A stretch of DNA of 64,000 nucleotides from Rhizobium sp. ARZ01 (GTDB lineage: Bacteria; Pseudomonadota; Alphaproteobacteria; Rhizobiales; Rhizobiaceae): assembly GCF_014851675.1 (NCBI RefSeq), contig NZ_JACVAE010000004.1, forward strand, positions 310,001 to 374,000, given 5' to 3'. Every line of letters begins with the position of its first letter. Position 1 is the stretch's first letter. This document shows, in pieces, positions 34,968-43,957 of this stretch. The position numbers were made by a program, and so were the translations under genes. Under the pieces are notes generated by a model that worked only from the letters and a program-made list of their open reading frames with translations, searched no databases and was not told the origin of the DNA.

Positions 34968-36365
34968 TCATGCGTCGTCCCTCTCGGTCAGCCGCGCCAG
35001 AACCTTGGCGAAGGCGCCCACCAATCCGTCAGCCTCCTCGGTCGAAAGCGAAGGGCTCACCAGCACCATATTGTGGAAGGGCGTCAGCAGATAGCCGAGA
35101 TTCAGCATGGAGAGATGCACAGCCTGCTCGATCGTATCGGACGCAGCAGCACGCGCCTCGGCGGCATTGCGAACCGGCCTCGGCGAAAAGACAACTTCCA
35201 GCCGGGCGCCGACGCGCGACACCGTCCAGTCCAGGCCGCTTTCAGCAATCACCGCCTTGAAACCGGCCTCGATCCTGTCCGCGCGGGCATTCATGACGCG
35301 ATAGGCGTCATCCGTCATGACTTCTTCGAGGCAGGCGCGCAGGCAAGCGAGCTGGATGGCACTGCCCGAAAGGGTCGTGCCGATGCCGGAATGGCCGTGG
35401 CCGCTCTGCTCGCGGCGAATGACATGCAGCTTATCCGAGATTGCCTCGGTCATGCCCCAGACGCTGACGGGTATGCCGCCGCCGATCGGCTTGCCCATCA
35501 CCATCAGGTCGGGCTCCAGACCGGGCATCCTTGTGTATCCGCCGGGGCCGGTGGATATCGTGTGCGTCTCGTCAATCAGAAGCAGCGTGCCTGCTTCGCG
35601 CGTCAAGCGGCGCAGCGTAGTGTGGAACCCCGGGTCAGGCAGGATCATGCCGCAATTGGTCATGACCGGCTCGGCCAGCACGCAGGCGATGTCGTTGCCG
35701 GCAAGCGCTGCGGCAAGCGCCGCCTCGTCGTTGAAGGGAACGGAAACCGTGTGTTCGCCGAGATCGCGCACCTGGCCGAGGAGATTGCGGCGCGAGACCG
35801 TCCGGCCATCGACCAGATCCACGAGCGTATCATCAACGGCACCGTGATAGCAGCCGTCGAACACAAGCAGTTTTGCCCGGCCGGTGACCGCGCGCGCGAC
35901 ACGTATCGCAAAGCGATTGGCGTCGCTTGCCGTTGCCGCCAGTTGCCAGCGCGGCAAGCCGAAACGCTCTGCAAGCAGGCGGCCAACGACGTGAGCGTCC
36001 GATGAGGGCAGCATGGTGGTCAGGCCGCGCGTGCCGGCATTGGCAAGCGCCTTCAGAACCGGCTCGGGTCCGTGGCCGAACATGGCGCCGGTGTCGCCAA
36101 GGCAGAGGTCGGTCAGGCGGTTGCCGTCGATGTCCGTCAGCGTCACGCCGGATGCGGTTTCGATGATCGCCGGAAAGGGTGAAGGCCAGTCGAGCATCCA
36201 GTGCTGCGGCACGCCGTCGAAGAGGCCCGATTCAGATTGCTGGTGCTGCGCTTCGGAACGCGGCCGCCGGCTTGCGAAGAGTGCCCGCTCCGTCTCAAGG
36301 ATCCCTGCGGCGCTCTGCTCGAGCTGCGCGCGCACACCGGACAATTCGTATTGCGGCCTGGACAT
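34968..36365 (-). CDS. Class III aminotransferase (PLP-dependent)
   Basis: A 465-residue fold-type I class III aminotransferase. It has LLVFDGCYHGAVDD (PLP-stacking region), LLIDETHT (PLP-binding Asp) and MGKPIGGGIP with the Schiff-base lysine near residue 290. The ATG at 36365 follows GGGGAG, and the N-terminal extension to 36461 is rejected. These enzymes transfer an omega-amino or alpha-amino group. The adjoining glutamine-synthetase-like gene suggests a polyamine or amino-alcohol substrate. Confidence 0.85.
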   Translation of the reverse strand: MSRPQYELSGVRAQLEQSAAGILETERALFASRRPRSEAQHQQSESGLFDGVPQHWMLDWPSPFPAIIETASGVTLTDIDGNRLTDLCLGDTGAMFGHGPEPVLKALANAGTRGLTTMLPSSDAHVVGRLLAERFGLPRWQLAATASDANRFAIRVARAVTGRAKLLVFDGCYHGAVDDTLVDLVDGRTVSRRNLLGQVRDLGEHTVSVPFNDEAALAAALAGNDIACVLAEPVMTNCGMILPDPGFHTTLRRLTREAGTLLLIDETHTISTGPGGYTRMPGLEPDLMVMGKPIGGGIPVSVWGMTEAISDKLHVIRREQSGHGHSGIGTTLSGSAIQLACLRACLEEVMTDDAYRVMNARADRIEAGFKAVIAESGLDWTVSRVGARLEVVFSPRPVRNAAEARAAASDTIEQAVHLSMLNLGYLLTPFHNMVLVSPSLSTEEADGLVGAFAKVLARLTERDDA

Positions 36366-36430
36366 GTGCACTCCCCCTCGAAGCTCATCCTGCACTTGCT
36401 TGCCCGGCGCACACCCGCTGCGAGCAACAA

Positions 36431-36460
36431 TGTGATCACTTATAGGAACTTGTGATCTCA
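36431..36460. promoter_or_regulatory. Paired TGTGATC direct repeats upstream of the aminotransferase unit
   Basis: TGTGATCAC at 36431-36439 and TGTGATCTC at 36451-36459 are spaced exactly 20 bp apart, about two helical turns. They lie in the divergent region between the aminotransferase and glyoxalase genes. A dimeric regulator binding both sites is plausible but unproven. Confidence 0.35.
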
Positions 36461-36590
36461 TGAGTCAACGAGGGTGGAAGGCGCGCCGGTTTTTTCCCGC
36501 TGAGGGTAAAGTGTGGTAACGGGCTGCTACCAATCGCGGCGGCTTCCAATGCAAGGCCGCCCTCACCTGCAAGAACGTAAGGAGCACCAC

Positions 36591-36986
36591 TTGGCAAAGT
36601 CCATCCACTCCATGATCCGCGTGCTCGACGAGGCGCGCTCCGTCGAATTCTACCGTCAGGCATTTGGCCTTGAGTTGGCCGACCGGCTTGATTTCGAGAC
36701 CTTCACGCTCGTCTATCTCAGCAATGCCGAGAGCGAGTTCGAGCTCGAACTGACGATCAACAAGGGTCGGACGGAACCCTATGCGCTGGGCGATGGCTAC
36801 GGTCACTTCGCCGTTTCGGTGAAAGATCTCGATGCCGAGCACGCGCGGGTCACCGCGTCGGGGCTGAACCCAGGCAAGATCGTCGAGTTCAATCGAGACG
36901 GCACGCTACTGGCCCGCTTCTTCTTCATCACTGATCCGGACGGCTACAAGATAGAAGTGCTGCAGAGACACGGCCGGTTCAAGTAA
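36591..36986 (+). CDS. Glyoxalase/lactoylglutathione lyase-like protein
   Basis: A 131-residue vicinal-oxygen-chelate protein. It has SMIRVLDEARSVEFYRQAFG at the N-terminus, a central ELELTINKG and DGYGHFAVSV, and a final FFITDPDGYKIEVLQ. Metal ligands would be the His near the start of each half and the Glu in the last strand. The start is probably TTG at 36591, with TAAGGAG 7 nt upstream. It probably detoxifies methylglyoxal. Confidence 0.8.
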   Translation: MAKSIHSMIRVLDEARSVEFYRQAFGLELADRLDFETFTLVYLSNAESEFELELTINKGRTEPYALGDGYGHFAVSVKDLDAEHARVTASGLNPGKIVEFNRDGTLLARFFFITDPDGYKIEVLQRHGRFK

Positions 36987-37236
36987 CGAAGTAGACCCTT
37001 GGGATCGACCGGTCGGTCGAAGCGAGATCTTCCTGGCCTCACTCGCGGATCAATCCGCGGGAGGGGCGCCCGGGAAAATCTGGTGCCGATTATGGAGATC
37101 GATTAGGCGAAAGTCCCGTCGCGCGGTAAAATCGACGATGCCGGAAGCCGCCACGCCGGCGCCAGTGCTGAACCTCAAGCGCATCGACGTCCGGGCGATG
37201 CGGGCGGCATCTTCCCCGTTGCAAGAGGAGGGAGCG

Positions 37237-37656
37237 ATGAGAGTCTCAGAAGTCATGCACAAGAGTGCCTCCTGGGTTCCGCCAACGATGCTTATCTCGC
37301 AAGTCGCGAAAATCATGAAAGAGCAGGACATCGGCGCCGTTCCGGTTGGCGAGAACGATCGCCTGATCGGTATGGTGACAGATCGCGACATCGCAATCCG
37401 CGCCTGGCCGAACGGACATGACATATCGTCTCTGACGGCGCGTGACGTGATGTCAACCGGCATCTCCTACTGCCGCACGGACGACGCCCTTGAAGACGCT
37501 GTCCTCATGATGGAGAGCAAGAAAATTCGCCGTTTGCCCGTCATCGATGCCAACAAGCGCATGGTTGGCATGCTCAGTATCGGCGACGTGTCGCATGCCG
37601 CCGGCAAGAAGCTGACCGAGGGGCTGATGAAGGCCGTGAGCGAGCACCACGCCTGA
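37237..37656 (+). CDS. Two-CBS-domain protein
   Basis: A 139-residue protein of two CBS repeats and little else: VSEVMHK ... DIGAVPVGENDRLIGMVTDRD and ARDVMSTG ... KIRRLPVIDANKRMVGMLSI. AAGAGGAGGG precedes ATG 37237. Stand-alone CBS pairs bind adenine nucleotides and act as sensors or partners. The partner is not evident. Confidence 0.85.
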   Translation: MRVSEVMHKSASWVPPTMLISQVAKIMKEQDIGAVPVGENDRLIGMVTDRDIAIRAWPNGHDISSLTARDVMSTGISYCRTDDALEDAVLMMESKKIRRLPVIDANKRMVGMLSIGDVSHAAGKKLTEGLMKAVSEHHA

Positions 37657-37759
37657 TGCATGTCCCAAATGCGCAGCGGCATAAGGCACGCCGTGCAAAC
37701 TTGATCTGACACGGCATGCTTTAGCACTCGATGCCGCCGGGAAGCAGCGGTAGGAGCGC

Positions 37760-38674
37760 TTAGCGCCTGCCTTCACGTTTCAGCTTTTGCTCACGGAAGA
37801 AGATGAAGAGGCCGGATGCGACGATGAAGCCGGCACCGACGATCATCGCAGTGCGGGGCAGGTCGCCGAAAAAGAGCCAGCCGAACAGGACTGCCCAGAT
37901 CAGCATCGTGTACTGGAGCGGCACGACCGTCGATGCGTCCGCCAGCTTCAGCGAGCGGTTCACCAGCATGTGCGCCCCCATGGCGACGATGCCAAGCAGG
38001 CCCAGCAGGCCGAAATCGACGGGGCGGACGGGTGTCCAGCCGGCCGGATCGAATGCGATGACCACCAGCGAAAAGATGGCGGCACCAACCACCTGCCAGA
38101 AAACTAGAGTGGTATCCGGCGTTGCACGCAAGGTGCGCCCGAAGATCATGGCGAAGGCGAAGGCGGCACTGCCGGCGAGTGCGATCAGGGCGGGCAGCGT
38201 GAGGCTTTCGGAGGACGGTTCCAGCGCGATGACGACGCCGGCAAAGCCGATCAGGATCGCCGTCCAGCGCCGCCAGCCGACCTTCTCGCCGAGCATCAGC
38301 GGCGAGAGCGCGGCCACATAGATCGGAGCCGCAAGCCAATAGGTCATCGCATCCGCGAGCGGCATGTGACCGACGGCAACGTAGAAGGCCGTCGCTTCGA
38401 AGGCGAACAGCAGCGAACGCAGCGCCTGCAGGCGCGGCCGCTCCACCCGGACTAGGCTCTTCCAGCCCGAGCGCCAGAAGAATGGCAGAAGCACGGCGGT
38501 CGCGGCGATGCTGCGGACCAGCATGAGTTGCGGCGCCGAATAGCTGGTGACGAGCCATTTGCCGAGCACATCGTTCAGTGCAAACATCAACATGCCGAGC
38601 ATCATCGCAAGCACGCCGGCGTGCGTAGCACTGAAGCGGGCTTCGGATCGGGAGGAGGTGGTAACGTCTGTCAT
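37760..38674 (-). CDS. EamA/DMT-family transporter
   Basis: A 304-residue membrane protein of ten hydrophobic helices formed by two EamA repeats, ending in a basic tail (FFREQKLKREGRR). The ATG at 38674 is chosen; the frame to 38902 has a non-membrane leader. It probably exports a metabolite. It lies divergently from the IlvD-family gene. Confidence 0.82.
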   Translation of the reverse strand: MTDVTTSSRSEARFSATHAGVLAMMLGMLMFALNDVLGKWLVTSYSAPQLMLVRSIAATAVLLPFFWRSGWKSLVRVERPRLQALRSLLFAFEATAFYVAVGHMPLADAMTYWLAAPIYVAALSPLMLGEKVGWRRWTAILIGFAGVVIALEPSSESLTLPALIALAGSAAFAFAMIFGRTLRATPDTTLVFWQVVGAAIFSLVVIAFDPAGWTPVRPVDFGLLGLLGIVAMGAHMLVNRSLKLADASTVVPLQYTMLIWAVLFGWLFFGDLPRTAMIVGAGFIVASGLFIFFREQKLKREGRR

Positions 38675-38922
38675 CGCTGGCTTCCACGTGCCTGGCCGTG
38701 CCCGCGCAACGCGTTGGCAGCCACGAATAGGATTGCCGCCTGTCGCACATCTGGCGACAGCGATCCAGTCAACAATATTGATCGCTGCATGAAGTCCGGC
38801 GAAGCTTAGTGCGCAGTTGCGGAAATCCAGTCGAAATCGCGAGTCCGCGATTGAACCTTCCGGAGAGCGGTGAAATGGTTGCCTGAGGTGAGGCACGTAC
38901 ATCGTGTCGGGAGGAAATCAAC

Positions 38923-40710
38923 ATGGCAGACAAGGAAGAGATCGGGATGCGCCGGCTGCGCTCGCAGGATTGGTTCGACAATCCCGATCACGTCGACATG
39001 ACGGCGCTCTATCTGGAGCGCTTCATGAACTACGGCATCACCCCGGAGGAACTGCGATCCGGCAAGCCGGTCATCGGTATCGCCCAGAGCGGCAGCGATC
39101 TGACCCCGTGCAACCGCCATCACATCGAGCTTGCGGCGCGCGTACGCGACGGCATTCGCGATGCCGGCGGAATTCCGATCGAGTTTCCCACCCATCCGAT
39201 CTTTGAGAACTGCAAGCGGCCGACGGCGGCACTCGACCGCAACCTCGCCTATCTCGGCCTCGTCGAGGTGCTTTACGGTTATCCGCTCGATGGTGTCGTG
39301 CTGACGACCGGATGCGACAAGACCACGCCCTCGGCCATCATGGCAGCCTCCACCGTCGACATACCTGCGATCGTGCTTTCCGGCGGGCCGATGCTCGACG
39401 GCTGGCACGAGGGCGACCTCGTTGGCTCCGGCACCGTTCTGTGGCGGTCGCGGCGCAAATATGCGGCCGGCGAGATTGACGCTGCCGAATTCGTCGACGC
39501 CGTGATGGATTCGGCGCCTTCGATCGGCCACTGCAACACGATGGGTACGGCCTCGACCATGAATGCGCTGGCCGAAGCGCTCGGCATGTCGCTGACCGGT
39601 TGTGCGGCGATCCCTGCCGCCTATCGCGAGCGCGGCCAGATGGCCTATCGGACGGGACGGCGCGCGGTCGAACTGGTGCTGGAAGACTTCAAGCCCTCGG
39701 ACATCCTGACGCGCGCGGCCTTTCTCAATGCAATCCGTGTCAATTCGGCGATCGGCGGGTCGACCAACGCCCAGCCGCACCTGACGGGGATGGCAAAGCA
39801 CGCCGGCGTCGAACTGCGTCCGGAGGACTGGCAGGAGCATGGTTATGACATCCCGTTGCTGGCCGACGTTCAGCCGGCCGGCCGTTTCCTTGGCGAGCGC
39901 TTCCATCGCGCAGGCGGGGTGCCGGCGATCATGCGCGAACTGCTCGATGCCGGGAAGCTTGACGGCCGCTGTCGCACCGTGACGGGGCGAACGGTCGCCG
40001 AGAACCTTGAAGGGCGGTACGCCAGCGACCGCAAAGTGATCCGCCCCTTTTCCCAGCCGCTCAAGGAGCGCGCCGGCTTTCTGGTGCTGACGGGCAATCT
40101 TTTCGATTTCGCCATCATGAAGACGAGCGTGATCTCTGACGAATTCCGTGGCCGCTATCTGAGTGAGCCGGGACGTGAAGGCGTCTTCGAGGGCAGGGCG
40201 GTCGTCTTTGACGGCGCGGAAGACTATCACCGGCGCATCAACGATCCTGCGCTCGATATCGATGAGCGATCCATCCTCGTGATCCGTGGCGCGGGACCGC
40301 TCGGCTGGCCGGGTTCGGCCGAAGTGGTGAACATGCAGCCGCCGGATCATCTGCTGAAGCGCGGCATCACCAGCCTGCCGACAATCGGCGACGGCCGGCA
40401 GTCGGGCACCGCCGACAGTCCTTCGATCTTGAACGCCTCGCCGGAAAGCGCGGCAGGTGGTGGACTTGCCTGGCTGCGTACCGGTGACGTGATCCGCATC
40501 GATCTTGTCAGTGGGCGGTGCGACATGCTGGTGAAAGAAGCCGAGATCGAACGGCGCAAGAAGGATGGCATCCCGCCCGTGCCCGCGGATGCTACCCCCT
40601 GGCAACGCATCTACCGCCAGACCGTCACGCAGCTCTCGGACGGCGCTGTGATCGAAGGTGCTGCAGAATTCCGGCAAGTGGCCAAGGTTCCGCCCCGGCA
40701 CAATCATTGA
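38923..40710 (+). CDS. IlvD/Edd-family dehydratase, sugar-acid type
   Basis: A 595-residue Fe-S dehydratase with three conserved cysteines: C63 in SGSDLTPCNRH, C131 in TTGCDKTTPS (K133 is the expected carbamylated Mg-binding Lys) and C204 in GHCNTMGTAST. The sequence resembles the arabinonate/xylonate dehydratase branch described in rhizobia and Caulobacter more than branched-chain IlvD, though this is judged by eye. Product is a 2-keto-3-deoxy acid. It ends 16 bp before a convergent ATPase gene. Confidence 0.82.
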   Translation: MADKEEIGMRRLRSQDWFDNPDHVDMTALYLERFMNYGITPEELRSGKPVIGIAQSGSDLTPCNRHHIELAARVRDGIRDAGGIPIEFPTHPIFENCKRPTAALDRNLAYLGLVEVLYGYPLDGVVLTTGCDKTTPSAIMAASTVDIPAIVLSGGPMLDGWHEGDLVGSGTVLWRSRRKYAAGEIDAAEFVDAVMDSAPSIGHCNTMGTASTMNALAEALGMSLTGCAAIPAAYRERGQMAYRTGRRAVELVLEDFKPSDILTRAAFLNAIRVNSAIGGSTNAQPHLTGMAKHAGVELRPEDWQEHGYDIPLLADVQPAGRFLGERFHRAGGVPAIMRELLDAGKLDGRCRTVTGRTVAENLEGRYASDRKVIRPFSQPLKERAGFLVLTGNLFDFAIMKTSVISDEFRGRYLSEPGREGVFEGRAVVFDGAEDYHRRINDPALDIDERSILVIRGAGPLGWPGSAEVVNMQPPDHLLKRGITSLPTIGDGRQSGTADSPSILNASPESAAGGGLAWLRTGDVIRIDLVSGRCDMLVKEAEIERRKKDGIPPVPADATPWQRIYRQTVTQLSDGAVIEGAAEFRQVAKVPPRHNH

Positions 40711-40726
40711 TAGGCAACAGGTGTTG

Positions 40727-42565
40727 CTAGCGCAAAGCCCGCAAAGCGTTCAGGATCACGGCGATGTCGATCAGTTCCTGGGTGAAGGCGCCGGCGACTG
40801 GCGGGAGATAGCCCGCCGCCGCGACGAGCATCGCCACGACCGACAGCCCGAGGCCGACCAGAACGCTCTGCATCGCGATCCTCTTCGTGCGGTGCGCTGC
40901 GTGGATCGCCTTGATGAGGTTGTCGAGCCTGTCGACGAGTAGCACGACGTCGGCGCTCTCGGAGGATGCGGCCGCGCCGCGTGCCCCCATTGCGATACCG
41001 ACCGTTGCGGTCGCCAGTGCCGGCGCGTCGTTCACCCCGTCGCCGACCATCATCGTCGGCGCTTTGGCTGCTTCCTGGCGCACGATCTCGACCTTCTGCG
41101 CGGGCGTCAGTTCGCCGTGTGCCTCGTCGATCCCGAGCTTTTTTGCGACCGCCGCGACAACGTCCGACCGGTCGCCCGAAGCGAGTACGACGCGACGAAT
41201 GCCGACGCCATGGAAAGCTTCCAGCATTGCTGCCGCATCCGGCCGGACCCGATCGGCCAGCACGATGATGCCGGCAAGTTCTCCGTCTACCGCGACGGCT
41301 ACGACCGCCGCGTCTTCGGGCACGCCGTCGCGCAACGCATAGGGATCGCCGTTGCTCAGATCGCGCACGTAGCGGCTGCCGCCAATCGTCACGCGGCGCC
41401 CGTCTACGACACCCGAGACGCCTGTGCCGGCCGCTTCAGTGACATCGGTCGGTGTGGCGAGTGATAGGCCACGCCGACGGGCATCTTCGACCAGCGCTTC
41501 GGCAATGACATGGCCCGACGCCTGGTCGAGCGAGGCAGCCAGACGCAGCATCTCGCGTGCCTCCCAGCCGTCCGTCGTTCGCATGTCGATGACGCGGGCC
41601 TGTCCGTAGGTGAGCGTGCCGGTCTTGTCGAGAACGGCCGTCCTCACCTTGGCAAGGACCTCCATGGCCCCGCCGTTCTTGATCAGCACGCCGAGTTTCG
41701 CCGAGCGGGACATGCCGGAGATGATCGCGACCGGCAGCGCGAGGATCAGCGGACAGGGGGTCGCGACGACAAGCACCGCGAGCGCCCTAATACGGTCGCC
41801 GGAGATCCACCAGGCGATGCCCGCGATCAGAAGCGTCAGGACGAGGAACCAGACCGCGTAGCGATCGGCGATGCGCACGCTCGGAGCCTTGCTTTCCTGC
41901 GCCTGCTGCACCAGCCGCACGATATTGGCGTAGGTGCTTTCGGCCGCCGGGCGTGTGGCAAGGAGGTCGAAGGTGTTGCCAAGGTTGGTGGAACCGCTGA
42001 GGATCTCGTCCCCGGTCACACTTTCGACCGTGGCGCTCTCGCCGGTGAGGCTCGATTGGTCAAGCGCCGCCGCCTCCGACGCTAGTGTGCCGTCGACCGG
42101 GACGACTTCTCCATGACGGACGAGAATTCTCTCACCCACCCGGATCCCCGACACGGGCACTTCCTCCAGCGCATCGCCGGTATAGCGCATCGCCGTGTGC
42201 GCGACTCGCCCCAACAGAGCCGTCATTTCCCGCCGTGCCCGCCCTTCCGCGTAGCTCTCCAGAAGTTGGCCGCCGGAATACATCAGCGCCACAACGTTTG
42301 CGGCAAGCGGCTCGCCAAAGGCCAGCGCCGCCGTCATGGAGAGGGCGGCGACGAGATCGAGGCCGACTTCACCCTTTCGCAACGACGTGACGATTTCGAC
42401 GACGAGCGCCGCGAGCACCGGAACCGTGGCGACAAACCATATGCGGTTGGCCCACGTATCGCTGCCGTAGAGCCAGGCGATCGTACCGCCAGTCAGGCCA
42501 GCAGCAGCGATGGCGACGAGCATCGATCGGAATATGTAAAGGGCCCGAGCAATGGAAGTCGACAA
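40727..42565 (-). CDS. P1B-type (heavy-metal-like) ATPase with TPC and no HP motif
   Basis: A 612-residue P-type ATPase with about 8 membrane helices. The phosphorylation site is DKTGT (D313), the actuator motif is LTGES, and the hinge is GDGVND. There is no N-terminal heavy-metal-binding domain. The membrane motif is TPC (residues 269-271) rather than CPC or SPC. The family HP signature reads GHV (H352, V353), and the last helix has QELIDIAVILNALRAL, without the usual metal-binding residues. The metal, if any, cannot be predicted. Confidence 0.85.
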   Translation of the reverse strand: MSTSIARALYIFRSMLVAIAAAGLTGGTIAWLYGSDTWANRIWFVATVPVLAALVVEIVTSLRKGEVGLDLVAALSMTAALAFGEPLAANVVALMYSGGQLLESYAEGRARREMTALLGRVAHTAMRYTGDALEEVPVSGIRVGERILVRHGEVVPVDGTLASEAAALDQSSLTGESATVESVTGDEILSGSTNLGNTFDLLATRPAAESTYANIVRLVQQAQESKAPSVRIADRYAVWFLVLTLLIAGIAWWISGDRIRALAVLVVATPCPLILALPVAIISGMSRSAKLGVLIKNGGAMEVLAKVRTAVLDKTGTLTYGQARVIDMRTTDGWEAREMLRLAASLDQASGHVIAEALVEDARRRGLSLATPTDVTEAAGTGVSGVVDGRRVTIGGSRYVRDLSNGDPYALRDGVPEDAAVVAVAVDGELAGIIVLADRVRPDAAAMLEAFHGVGIRRVVLASGDRSDVVAAVAKKLGIDEAHGELTPAQKVEIVRQEAAKAPTMMVGDGVNDAPALATATVGIAMGARGAAASSESADVVLLVDRLDNLIKAIHAAHRTKRIAMQSVLVGLGLSVVAMLVAAAGYLPPVAGAFTQELIDIAVILNALRALR

Positions 42566-42758
42566 GGCGGTTCCTTCGTGATTGCAAAATAGAATAGGCC
42601 CCTACGCTGATGTCGTCAGGAGCAGATGCAAGCTGCAAGGGGAGACTTAAGGCGCCCTGCCGGACGAGTCGATACTCACGGAACGGAACAGTGCGGCACT
42701 AACTATCTTTTCGGCAGGGAGGCTACCTCAAGCGGTCCCTGTTGTCGCCGCTTGCCGT

Positions 42759-43655
42759 TTATCCGCGGCGCGCGATCAAGATTCCTGCCAGGACGATCAG
42801 GCCGCCGATCGCCTGCATGACGCCGAGCGATTCATCAAGAAGTCCCCAGGCGAGCAAAGCTGCCACAACGGGCTGCAACAGCAGCGTGAGCGAGGAGAAA
42901 GCCGCCGGCAGGTAGGCCAGCGCGTAGGTGATCAGAGCCTGTCCGCCCGCATGCGTTAGAAAGGCCAGGCCGAAGACGTTGGCCCAGCCATCGACAGAGG
43001 AGGGTAGCAGGACCGGTTCGAGGAACAGTGAGGCCGGCAGCAGGCAGAAGGCGGCCGAGGCTGATCCCCATTGCATGATGCGCAGCGTGTCGTAGCGGGT
43101 GCGCAATCTGCCGATGGCGAGGATATAGCCGGCATAGAATATCGCGGCGAAGACAGCGACAGCGTCGCCGAGAAGATCGCCGCCCCCCATCGCCGCCGGA
43201 CCGCCTTTGAGGACCACGACGCCGATCGCCGCGATGGCAAGCCCGGCAGTGAATATGCGCGTGATCGCAAAACCGAAAAGCAGGCGCCCGAAGATGGTCA
43301 CGAAAACTGGCGCTAGATTGGCAAGAAGCGTGGCATTGGCGACAGAGGTGATGTGGACCGACAGATGCCAGGCGGCGAGGTCAATCGCGAGAAACACACC
43401 GGGCAGAGAAAGAAGCAAACAGTCGCCAAGCGTTCGCGGGGGCGCGTCACTGCTCTTGCTCCGGTTGAGCAGCGAGAAGACGGTCAACGGAATCAGAGCC
43501 AGTGCAACCCTCCAGAAGGCCGTAGCCAGCGGGCCAACTTCAGAAAGGCGCACGAAAATCGGTGAGCTGCCAATGGCGATGCCGCCGACGACGAGCGCAA
43601 GCAGGGCAAGCTGGTTCGTCGCCGCCGATGTTGGCAAAGTCTGGGACTGGGTCAA
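42759..43655 (-). CDS. EamA/DMT-family transporter
   Basis: A 298-residue protein of ten hydrophobic helices in two EamA halves. It starts LALLALVVGGIAIGSSPIFV and ends GLIVLAGILIARRG. Only distantly like the transporter at 37760. Likely exports amino acids or other small metabolites. Confidence 0.82.
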   Translation of the reverse strand: MTQSQTLPTSAATNQLALLALVVGGIAIGSSPIFVRLSEVGPLATAFWRVALALIPLTVFSLLNRSKSSDAPPRTLGDCLLLSLPGVFLAIDLAAWHLSVHITSVANATLLANLAPVFVTIFGRLLFGFAITRIFTAGLAIAAIGVVVLKGGPAAMGGGDLLGDAVAVFAAIFYAGYILAIGRLRTRYDTLRIMQWGSASAAFCLLPASLFLEPVLLPSSVDGWANVFGLAFLTHAGGQALITYALAYLPAAFSSLTLLLQPVVAALLAWGLLDESLGVMQAIGGLIVLAGILIARRG

Positions 43656-43957
43656 TGGGTGCCTGCTTGAAGGTGAAACAGCGGCCCGATCGCCTCGAAT
43701 CAGGCATGGGGCGCGAGGGCTGGTGATATATCAGCCGCGTAGCTACCAGATCGCCGCCGCTGATAACAGAGGCAGCTTCGCGCGAGGGGAGCAATATTTG
43801 TGCTTCTCCGAGGCGCCGAAGCGGTTCAGGTGCCGCCCCGAATGGTAACCTGACAGAAATCAGCCGAGGTCCTGACGCCAGCGCCTTGGCGGCGTCTTCA
43901 TCGAACGCCGCTTCCACTCTTAAAAAGAAGCAATAGGCCGCGTGGACTGACGCGCAA
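43656..43957. other. Intergenic stretch without a recognisable gene
   Basis: About 300 bp between an EamA transporter and the AGE-family gene, both leftward. A 146-codon minus-strand frame crosses it but overlaps the transporter and looks like no known protein. Confidence 0.5.

Noticed and set aside
34758..36005. A 415-codon plus-strand frame
   Set aside because: Antisense shadow of the class III aminotransferase and the ligase; no domain seen.
38806..40707. A 633-codon open frame on the minus strand
   Set aside because: It lies antisense to the IlvD/Edd gene, which has full motifs. High-GC coding DNA commonly gives long antisense frames, and the translation resembles no protein family.
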